Of a stretch of DNA of 27,074 nucleotides, positions 14,036 to 20,378 are shown piece by piece (the first letter of the stretch is position 1; every line of letters starts with the position of its first letter). The stretch is from an uncultured Ruminobacter sp. (GTDB lineage: Bacteria; Pseudomonadota; Gammaproteobacteria; Enterobacterales; Succinivibrionaceae), in the NCBI GenBank assembly GCA_900767005.1, contig CAAFXL010000367.1, positions 1 through 27,074 of the forward strand, in the 5' to 3' direction. A program made the position numbers and the translations under genes. The notes beneath the pieces were generated by a model that worked only from the letters and a program-made list of their open reading frames with translations, did no database searches and had not been told where the DNA came from.

Positions 14036-15421
14036 ATGGGATTTTTTGATTTTCTAAAACCTAAGAAAAAGGATGAAAACAATAAAGGATATGCTTATTC
14101 TCAAGTTGGATATACTCCAAGATTTTCTAGGTTTGGGGATGACATTTATAAAAGCGATACTGTGCAACAAGCAATTAATGCAATCGCTAAAGAAATGAAG
14201 AAACTTGATCCTAGACATATAAGAGAAAAAGATGGAATGAAGCAAGTTGTAAATGGTGACATAAACGGAATATTACAAAATCCAAATGAACTAATGACAA
14301 CAAGCGACTTCATAGAAAAGATTATTTGGATATTATACATACAATATAACTGCTATATTTACCCTACTTACACAATCGAAACTGATTCTGACGGAAGGCT
14401 TTATAAAAAATATACAAGTTTAATTCCTTTAAACCCACAATTAGTAACTTATTATGATGGGGATAATGGTAATCCTATTTGGGTGAAGTTTGAATTTTCA
14501 GGTAATAGAGAATTAACTGTTAAATATAGTGATGTAATTCATTTAAGATTAAATTATGCTTTGAATGATTATGAAGGTGGAGACAAATACGGAAAACCTA
14601 ATAATGAAGCGTTATTAAAAACACTTAAGATTAATCATGTATTGCTTGAAAGTGTAGGAAAAGGAATTGAAACCTCATATAGTGTAAATGGTATTGTGAA
14701 ATATAACACAATGCTAGGCGGAGAAAAGACCGAAAAAGCAATAAATGAATTTAATGAAGTTTTAAAGAGTAGTGAAAGTGGAATTGTAGGTCTTGATATG
14801 AAAGCCGAGTTTATGCCTATCACTAGAAATATAAAGCAAGTCGATAAAGATACATTAGAATTCTTAGATTTAAAGATATTAAGAAATTATGGTGTACCAA
14901 TTGAGATATTAAACGGAACGGCAACGGCAGAACAAAAAAGAGCATTCTATGAAACTACATTAGAACCATTAATCGTAATGTTTAATCAAGCCTTTACAAA
15001 GTGTTTGTTTAGTCAACAAAAAATCAATGGTGGAAATAAAGTTATATTCTATTCAAATAGAACAGAAACAATGACAAACCAACAAATATTAGAAACATCA
15101 ATATTCTTAAGGGATATGGGAGCAATAACAGTAAATCAAGCATTAGAGAATTTTGGTTATCCACCTATACCTGATGGAGATAGAAGGGTAATGTCATTGA
15201 ATTATGTAGATGTAAATATTGCTAATCAATATCAATTAAATAATGCAGGTGCTAAGACAGAAGAAACATCAAATAATTCAAAAGAAAACAAGCCTACAAG
15301 CAACGATAATTCAAACAATGATAAAGATAAAGACTATGCATTGAAAATGCTTCTAAAGGCTGGTTTAAGTGAAGAAGAAGCAAATAAAATTTTGGAGGAA
15401 AACGATAATGAAAAAACCTAG
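14036..15421 (+). CDS. HK97-family portal protein
   Basis: A 461-residue protein starting MGFFDFLKPKKK, the usual start of HK97-type portals. Further signs are DTVQQAINAIAKEMKKLDPR (crown/wing start), LQNPNELMTTSDFIEKIIW, the LIPLNPQLVTYY stretch, YSDVIHLRLNY, and NYGVPIEILNGTATAEQKRA in the clip/stem part. It forms the dodecameric ring for DNA entry and the head-tail connection. AGGTGATAAA directly precedes the ATG, 13 bases after TerL stops. The last 60 residues are Asn/Asp/Lys-rich, ending with the helix LLKAGLSEEEANKILEE. Confidence 0.94.
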   Translation: MGFFDFLKPKKKDENNKGYAYSQVGYTPRFSRFGDDIYKSDTVQQAINAIAKEMKKLDPRHIREKDGMKQVVNGDINGILQNPNELMTTSDFIEKIIWILYIQYNCYIYPTYTIETDSDGRLYKKYTSLIPLNPQLVTYYDGDNGNPIWVKFEFSGNRELTVKYSDVIHLRLNYALNDYEGGDKYGKPNNEALLKTLKINHVLLESVGKGIETSYSVNGIVKYNTMLGGEKTEKAINEFNEVLKSSESGIVGLDMKAEFMPITRNIKQVDKDTLEFLDLKILRNYGVPIEILNGTATAEQKRAFYETTLEPLIVMFNQAFTKCLFSQQKINGGNKVIFYSNRTETMTNQQILETSIFLRDMGAITVNQALENFGYPPIPDGDRRVMSLNYVDVNIANQYQLNNAGAKTEETSNNSKENKPTSNDNSNNDKDKDYALKMLLKAGLSEEEANKILEENDNEKT

Positions 15422-15779
15422 TGATATAGAAATGTTACAAATGCTAAAAGAGCGAAGGTCATTATATATAATTGATGCTGATAATTATCACGATTATATG
15501 GATGATGTTGTATTTTATTATGTGATAGAAAGTGAAATATGGTCTATTGATATTGATGAAAATAATGAATTATTATTTGGATTTGAAAATGATGATATGG
15601 TTGATAGTTGGGATGATATTTTCTTAACTGAAGAAGAAGCATTAGAAAGAGTAAAAGAATTATCAGTAGAAGTAATTAATGGTATTGGATGTAATGTAAC
15701 AAGAGAAGAATTAAATAGACAAGAAGAATGGTTAAGTAAACATGGAAGTTATGATGATTATAAAAGGGAGGTGGCATAA
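15408..15779 (+). CDS. Small acidic protein of unknown function between portal and protease
   Basis: A 123-residue, strongly acidic protein. ATG 15408 is chosen because GGAGG (15394-15398) lies 9 bases upstream; an in-frame ATG at 15369 lies deep within the portal gene and would add 13 residues. It overlaps the portal stop by 14 bases, and its stop overlaps the protease start (TAATG), so it is tightly built into the head operon. The middle is rich in aromatic and Asp residues (YHDYMDDVVFYYVIESEIW) and the end is helical (TREELNRQEEWLSKHGSYDD). I do not recognise a family. It could be a head accessory protein or a DNA-mimic-like inhibitor, but nothing proves either. Confidence 0.6.
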   Translation: MKKPSDIEMLQMLKERRSLYIIDADNYHDYMDDVVFYYVIESEIWSIDIDENNELLFGFENDDMVDSWDDIFLTEEEALERVKELSVEVINGIGCNVTREELNRQEEWLSKHGSYDDYKREVA

Positions 15780-16489
15780 TGGCTAAGGAAAAATTAGAAA
15801 GGGAAATAAGAACAATAACATTAAATCCAAGTGAATTTTTAAAAACCGAAAAAAGAGAAGATGGGCAAGAAGAAAAAATGATTCTTGAAGGTTATCCAAT
15901 TGTTTATAACCAAGAAACAATGATAGGTGATGAAGATTGGGGATGGCTAGAAAGTATTGATGCAAGAGCATTAGATGAAGCAGATATGAGTGATACTTGC
16001 TTAAAATACAATCACTTAGATAATACGCCTATATTAGCAAGAGTTAGAAATGGATCATTGAAATTAACAAATGATAGTCATGGTTTATTTATGAGAGCTG
16101 AATTATTAGATACTCAATCAAATAAAGATTTCTATAAAATGGTAAGAGCAGGTTTATTAGATAAAATGAGTTTTGCTTTCACTGTAAAAGAACAAAAGAT
16201 TGATTATGAAAGCGTACCAATGAAAAGAACTATTACTAAAATTGGTAGATTATTTGATGTTAGTGTGGTAGATGTACCAGCGTATGACCAAACAAGTCTA
16301 TATGCACGTTCAAAGGAAATGGCGGAGGCTAAATCCAAACTTGAAGCGGAGGCTGAAAAACGTGCTTTAGAAGAAGCGGAGGCTTCTAATAAATTAGAGG
16401 AAGAAAAACGTTTAGAAGAAGAAAGAAAAGCGTTTGAATTCCGTAAAAAGAAAGAAATTGAAAAATTAAAATTAGGAGGAAAATGGTAA
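15779..16489 (+). CDS. HK97-family prohead protease with coiled-coil tail
   Basis: A 236-residue protein. The protease core spans about residues 10-180: ILEGYPIVYNQETM, the catalytic His in KYNHLD (H79), the serine in LDKMSFAFTV (S131), and GRLFDVSVVDVPAYDQTS at the end, all typical of the U35 serine protease. It cleaves the N-terminal scaffold part of the capsid protein and then itself during head maturation. The C-terminal 55 residues form an Ala/Glu/Lys-rich coiled coil (EAEKRALEEAEASNKLEEEK) that may add scaffolding function. Its stop shares bases with the capsid start (TAATG). GGGAGG precedes its own ATG. Confidence 0.93.
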   Translation: MAKEKLEREIRTITLNPSEFLKTEKREDGQEEKMILEGYPIVYNQETMIGDEDWGWLESIDARALDEADMSDTCLKYNHLDNTPILARVRNGSLKLTNDSHGLFMRAELLDTQSNKDFYKMVRAGLLDKMSFAFTVKEQKIDYESVPMKRTITKIGRLFDVSVVDVPAYDQTSLYARSKEMAEAKSKLEAEAEKRALEEAEASNKLEEEKRLEEERKAFEFRKKKEIEKLKLGGKW

Positions 16490-17712
16490 TGAATGAAAAG
16501 TTACAAAAATTAGTTGACTTAAAATATCGTCATAAATTAGCACAAGAAAAAGTAGAAAAGGCTACTAATGATGAAGAGTTAACAACAGCAAGTGAGGAAG
16601 TAAGAAGCCTTGCAAATGAAATCTCTACACTAGAAGCAGAGATTGAACAAATCGATAAAGATAACGAAGAATTTAGAAAAGAATTAGGAGGAAAAGAAAA
16701 AATGAACAACGTTATTTACAAAAGAGACAATGAAACAAATTTAGAATATCGTAAGAAATTTATGGAAGCAATTCAAAACTTCAATTTGAGTGCATTAGAA
16801 AAGAGAGCAAATGCTTATACAGCAACAACAGATGTTGAAATTGTTATTCCAGAAAACTTAGTTAATGATATTATCACTGAGGTAACAAATAGAGGTTATA
16901 TCTTATCAAGAGTTAATAAAACAAATTTTGCAATCGGTCAAAAAATTCCTGTAGGTATGACAAAGATTACTGCTACATGGGTAGGTACTGTATCAAATAC
17001 AACAGGTGAAGGATTAGGATCAGACGTACAAAAGAGCGGTGTAGAATCATATGTTGTATTCTCAAGCCATAAGTTAAGATGTGTTGTAGGTTTAACATAT
17101 GAAGCAGGTTTACAATCACTACCAATCTTTGAACAAAAATTCGTACAAAGTGTATCTGATGCATTAGTTGAAGCATTAGAAACATCAATTATTAATGGTG
17201 ATGGTATTAATCAACCAAAAGGTATTTTATTAGAAACACCAAAAACAAAACAAGCATTAACATTAGCAGCAGCAGATAAATTAACATATGCAAATGTATT
17301 AAAATTTATTGCAGCAGTTCCAGCAAAATATCGTGCAGGTGCAGTTGCATTTATGAGCCAAGCAACATTCTTTGAAATGATGGCAATTACAGATACAGCA
17401 GGACAACCAATTGCAAGAGTCAATATGGGTGTTGATGGAGCAATGAGTCAAACATTATTTGGAATGCCTGTAGTATTTGCAGATGAATATTTACCTGATT
17501 ATGTAGAAGGTGGAGAAACAACAGCAAAAACATTTGCATTCATTTATAACTTTAGCGAATATACATTAAATACAAATTATGATTTAGGTATTGCAGAACG
17601 TATTGTATGGGAAAATGAAAATAAAGAAATCAAAGCAGTTATGGCTGCAGATGGTAAAGCAGTTACAATTAATTCATTAGTAACTTGGACTAAAGCTAAG
17701 AAAACATCTTAA
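16489..17712 (+). CDS. HK97-fold major capsid protein
   Basis: A 407-residue protein. I chose ATG 16489, 9 bases after AGGAGG (16474-16479); the in-frame ATG at 16483 is only 3 bases from it. Residues 1-75 are the coiled-coil delta/scaffold domain (EEVRSLANEISTLEAEIEQI) normally removed by the protease. The mature part has the HK97 pattern: VEIVIPENLVNDIITEV, KIPVGMTKITATWVG, the E-loop/spine stretch VVFSSHKLRCVVGLTYE, then VSDALVEALETSIINGDG.NQPKGIL and the A-domain strand GMPVVFADEYLPD. The cleavage site probably lies near residues 75-105 but cannot be fixed by reading. Alanine and glutamine codons are strongly biased to GCA and CAA, suggesting high expression. Confidence 0.94.
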   Translation: MNEKLQKLVDLKYRHKLAQEKVEKATNDEELTTASEEVRSLANEISTLEAEIEQIDKDNEEFRKELGGKEKMNNVIYKRDNETNLEYRKKFMEAIQNFNLSALEKRANAYTATTDVEIVIPENLVNDIITEVTNRGYILSRVNKTNFAIGQKIPVGMTKITATWVGTVSNTTGEGLGSDVQKSGVESYVVFSSHKLRCVVGLTYEAGLQSLPIFEQKFVQSVSDALVEALETSIINGDGINQPKGILLETPKTKQALTLAAADKLTYANVLKFIAAVPAKYRAGAVAFMSQATFFEMMAITDTAGQPIARVNMGVDGAMSQTLFGMPVVFADEYLPDYVEGGETTAKTFAFIYNFSEYTLNTNYDLGIAERIVWENENKEIKAVMAADGKAVTINSLVTWTKAKKTS

Positions 17713-17716
17713 TTTA

Positions 17717-17734
17717 AACGCTTCATAAAGTAAA
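17717..17734 (+). repeat. 18-bp direct repeat, copy 2
   Basis: An exact copy of the element at 428-445, starting 4 bases after the capsid stop and ending ahead of AAGGAG (17747-17752). The 47-base gap holding it is one of few real gaps in the structural operon, which is otherwise densely overlapped. No clear -35/-10 pair is visible around it. Confidence 0.75.
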
Positions 17735-17759
17735 CTATTAAACGTAAAGGAGTGATAAC

Positions 17760-18017
17760 GTGAACGAACAAGAAATATTAGAAGCAGTAAAATGTGGATT
17801 AAAAGAATTATCAAACTATAATGATGATGAAATAAAACTATGGATTAACGCTTCTATAGGATTCATTGAAAGAGCTGGTGTAAAACCTGATGTAGCAAGA
17901 AGCGAAAAGGCTTTAGGAGTTATCACTCTTTGCGTAAATAGTTTGAGATTAAGAGAACCGAATTTCAGTGATGTAATAAGAATGTTAGTTACACAATTAG
18001 CATTGAGTGGTGATTAA
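17760..18017 (+). CDS. Head-tail connector protein (gp6-like)
   Basis: An 85-residue, mostly helical protein with a GTG start at 17760, 7 bases after AAGGAG. The form LKELSNYNDDEIKLWINASI followed by EKALGVITLCVNSLRLREP and a final TQLAL helix is typical of the HK97 gp6/phage QLRG family of connectors, which form a ring under the portal. Its place directly after the capsid gene supports this. Confidence 0.75.
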   Translation: MNEQEILEAVKCGLKELSNYNDDEIKLWINASIGFIERAGVKPDVARSEKALGVITLCVNSLRLREPNFSDVIRMLVTQLALSGD

Positions 18018-18019
18018 TT

Positions 18020-18373
18020 ATGGATAGTGTATATGAAAGATTAAATCATTTGAATGTTAAGTTTGAATTGATTAAATTGACAAATGAAAAGATATTAGGA
18101 GCAAATCAAATATCGGAAACAAAGATAGGTGAATTATTTGCCTATTGTCCTACATTTGGAGGAACTGAAAAAGTTGTTGATGGTGTTATCGTATATGAAG
18201 ATACTGCACAAGTAACTACACATTTTAGACCAGATATTCAAAGTGATTGTAGATTGAAGCGAATTGATAATGATGCAATGTATGAAATCATTACTGAACC
18301 TGAAAATTACAAAATGGAAAACATAGCACTAGTCTTTAAGATTAGAAGATTGAAGGGAAAATTCAATGGCTAA
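18020..18373 (+). CDS. Head-tail adaptor (head closure) protein
   Basis: A 117-residue beta-rich protein, 2 bases after the connector stop, with GGTGAT as its ribosome site. The segment QVTTHFRPDIQSDCRLKRID followed by YEIITEPENYKMENIALVFKIRRL is the usual core of SPP1 gp16/HK97 gp7-type head-tail joining proteins, although the more common 'I.R' strand is altered. It closes the head after packaging. Its stop overlaps the next start by 8 bases. Confidence 0.72.
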   Translation: MDSVYERLNHLNVKFELIKLTNEKILGANQISETKIGELFAYCPTFGGTEKVVDGVIVYEDTAQVTTHFRPDIQSDCRLKRIDNDAMYEIITEPENYKMENIALVFKIRRLKGKFNG

Positions 18374-18824
18374 ATTATCAATTAAAATTGATGGTTTAAA
18401 TGAATATATTAATAAATTAAATCAAGTAGGCGGAAATGTACATAAAGCAATTGAAAATGCACTAATAGAATCACACGAATTAATTACTAAGCAAGTAAAA
18501 GATGCTTTAGCAAAAGGCGTTCCTTTAAAAAATGGTGGAAGATCCAATCCTATTGATATGTATAAATCAAATGGTACAGGTAATATGGCAAAAAGTTTTA
18601 TGGATGAACCTTATGTAAATTGGTTTGGAGATAGAGCAATTATTCAAGTCGGATTTAATCAATCTATATCACAACATGCAACTTATATGATGATTACAGG
18701 AACGGCATATACAAAACCAAGTACTCAATTATACAATGCTATTTATGGAAAAAAGACTAAAGAAAAAGTTGCTGAAATTCAAAAAAATGCTTTAGAAAGA
18801 GCAATAGAGGAGGCTATGAAATGA
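18366..18824 (+). CDS. HK97 gp10-family tail completion protein
   Basis: A 152-residue protein starting MAKLSIKIDGLNEYINKLNQ, with a helix AIENALIESHELITKQVKDA and a substrate-like loop KNGGRSNPIDMYKSNGTG. The order strand, helix pair, then short beta hairpins and an arginine-poor C-terminal helix (EIQKNALERAIEEAMK) fits the HK97 gp10 family, which joins the tail tube to the head. It is the only gene here that stops with TGA, in an ATGA overlap with the next start. Confidence 0.78.
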   Translation: MAKLSIKIDGLNEYINKLNQVGGNVHKAIENALIESHELITKQVKDALAKGVPLKNGGRSNPIDMYKSNGTGNMAKSFMDEPYVNWFGDRAIIQVGFNQSISQHATYMMITGTAYTKPSTQLYNAIYGKKTKEKVAEIQKNALERAIEEAMK

Positions 18825-19162
18825 AACAAAAATTAATAGATATTCTTGAAACATTAGGATATGATGTTTCACTTCAAGGCTCTTATACTACAGGTAGTAA
18901 ACTACCTGATACATTTATCACCTTTTGGAATTATGATACTGAACCTATCTTTTATTCAAATGGTGTAAAAAGAACAATATGGGTATTTAGAGTATTTGTA
19001 TATTCTAATGAACCACTCTTAACAAATAGCGTAATGAAAGAAGCGTGTAAATTGTTAAGAAATAATAACTTCTTAGTAGGTGGAGACTATGACATTAATA
19101 GTGGTGTTAATGGCTACACAGGAAGAGAAGTAGAAATAAATTATATAGAGGAGGAAAAATAA
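18821..19162 (+). CDS. Tail terminator/tail completion protein (gp17-like)
   Basis: A 113-residue alpha/beta protein in the usual place between gp10-type and major tail genes. LIDILETLGYDVSLQG, then DTFITFWNYDTEPIFYSNG, then WVFRVFVYSNEPLLTNSVM matches the small tail terminator fold that caps the tube. GAGGAGG (18807-18813) lies 7 bases ahead of the ATG. Family assignment rests on size, layout and position. Confidence 0.68.
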   Translation: MKQKLIDILETLGYDVSLQGSYTTGSKLPDTFITFWNYDTEPIFYSNGVKRTIWVFRVFVYSNEPLLTNSVMKEACKLLRNNNFLVGGDYDINSGVNGYTGREVEINYIEEEK

Positions 19163-19165
19163 TTT

Positions 19166-19798
19166 ATGGCAGAAAATAACGTAAGTGCTGACTTCTTAGG
19201 AGTTAGTGATGTTCACTTCTGGAAAGTGACAAAAGATGATGCAACAGATTATACAGCAGGTGAAGTAAAAGTATTATCACCAACTGCAGAGATATCTCAA
19301 ACAACTGAGCAATCACAAGCAACAGTTTATTATAGTAATATTCCTGCTTATGTTGTTAATTCAAAAGGAGCAACATCTATCTCAGCAGTATTACAAGGAT
19401 TAGCTTTAGCAGTATTAGCTGAATTAGAAGGAACTACACTAGATGCAACAACAGGTGCTTTAATTGATGATGGTGAAACAAAGAACTTATCATTTGGTAT
19501 TTCATTCAGAGCCGACTATATTGGTGCAGAAGGAGCAAGATACTATTCATTCCCTAAAGTAAATATTTCAGTACCTGATGAAGCAACAAAAACTAAAGGT
19601 GATGGAACTGATACATTAAATCAAACTGTTACAATCACAGCAGTATCAACAATTCATAAATTCACAAAGACAGGTAAAACTTGTAAGAGAATTGCGGTTG
19701 ATACATTCAATAGCGGTGAATTACTAGACTTAAGTAAATGGTTTGAACAAGCTATTACACCTGATAGTTTAGAAACTATTTTAAAATCTAGTGTATAG
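19166..19798 (+). CDS. Major tail protein (phi13-type tube protein)
   Basis: A 210-residue protein starting MAENNVSADFLGVSDVHFWKV. The strand pattern with VKVLSPTAEISQTTEQSQA, SFGISFRADYIGAEGARYYS and PKVNISVPDEATKTKGD is typical of the phi13 major tail protein family, whose hexamer rings stack into the tail tube. It precedes the chaperone genes, as expected. The ribosome site AGGAGG (19149-19154) stands 11 bases from the ATG, rather far. The last residues (DLSKWFEQAITPDSL) form a short tail. Confidence 0.88.
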   Translation: MAENNVSADFLGVSDVHFWKVTKDDATDYTAGEVKVLSPTAEISQTTEQSQATVYYSNIPAYVVNSKGATSISAVLQGLALAVLAELEGTTLDATTGALIDDGETKNLSFGISFRADYIGAEGARYYSFPKVNISVPDEATKTKGDGTDTLNQTVTITAVSTIHKFTKTGKTCKRIAVDTFNSGELLDLSKWFEQAITPDSLETILKSSV

Positions 19799-19811
19799 GA
19801 GTTGATTTAAA

Positions 19812-20099
19812 ATGATGTTCAAATTAAATATTTTAGGTGAAAAAGATAAAGTTATAAAAACTTATGAAACTTCAAAAATCAAATATGGCTTAATTGAAGA
19901 TATGGTTGTACTTTCAAAGGAATTAGAAGGTAAGAGTGAATTTGAACAATTTGGATTAATGAAACCATTACTTAAAAATATGTTTGTAGGTTTAACTGAC
20001 GAAGAATTAAGAAATGTTGATTTTTTAGAAGTTTTAGGTGTTATTAAAAATTTAATGTCTGTAGCCACTAATGGATTTGGTGTAGACGAAAAAAACTAA
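19812..20099 (+). CDS. Tail assembly chaperone G
   Basis: A 95-residue protein starting MMFKLNILGE, with a helical middle (YGLIEDMVVLSKELEGKS) and VIKNLMSVATNGFGVDEKN at the end. Its size, place between the major tail protein and the tape measure, and the slippery site over its final codons identify it as the G-type chaperone that coats the tape measure before tube assembly. AGGAG (19797-19801) serves ATG 19812. Most ribosomes should stop at TAA 20097-20099; some shift back one base and make the longer G-T fusion. Confidence 0.85.
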   Translation: MMFKLNILGEKDKVIKTYETSKIKYGLIEDMVVLSKELEGKSEFEQFGLMKPLLKNMFVGLTDEELRNVDFLEVLGVIKNLMSVATNGFGVDEKN

Positions 20100-20126
20100 C
20101 TGAGGGAGGGGAGCAAAACTCCTCCC
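20090..20126 (+). promoter_or_regulatory. Programmed -1 ribosomal frameshift site
   Basis: The heptamer A-AAA-AAC (20090-20096) is in the zero frame of the G chaperone and sits just before its TAA stop. After a 7-8 base spacer comes a stable hairpin with a G-rich arm at 20104-20113, loop CAAAA, and arm CTCCTCCC at 20119-20126. The -1 frame is open from the heptamer through ATG 20138 to the stop at 20365. All three elements match known tail chaperone frameshift sites. Confidence 0.9.
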
Positions 20127-20365
20127 AAAATATTGATATGGATATTTTATTATTCAAGATATTAAAAAGTTTGTGTGAAGATTTTCCTAGTTTAAATCCT
20201 TTCATCATAAGAGAAACGGATGCGGAAGAAGTATTTTCATTATTAAAAAGAAGAAGGAAATATGTTTTAAGTGAACAAAATAATGCTCAACAAAACACAA
20301 ACAATAATGTAAATAATAATAAAAAAAGAAGAAGAATAGATCCAAGAGAAGCAACTTGGTTGTAA
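20096..20365 (+). CDS. Tail assembly chaperone T part, made as G-T frameshift fusion
   Basis: After the -1 slip the chain continues LTEGGEQNSSQN and then MDILLFKILKSLCEDFPSLN for 89 codons, giving a fusion of about 184 residues when joined to the G part. The T part has a helical segment (DPFxIR-like NPFIIRETDAEEVFSLL), an Asn/Gln-rich linker and the basic end KKRRRIDPREATWL, as in Firmicute phage GT proteins that bridge tape measure and tube subunits. An internal ATG at 20138 lacks a ribosome site because the frameshift hairpin occupies that region, so separate translation is unlikely. It ends just inside the ribosome site of the tape measure gene. Confidence 0.85.
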   Translation, partial: LTEGGEQNSSQNIDMDILLFKILKSLCEDFPSLNPFIIRETDAEEVFSLLKRRRKYVLSEQNNAQQNTNNNVNNNKKRRRIDPREATWL

Positions 20366-20378
20366 GGAGGTGGAATTG

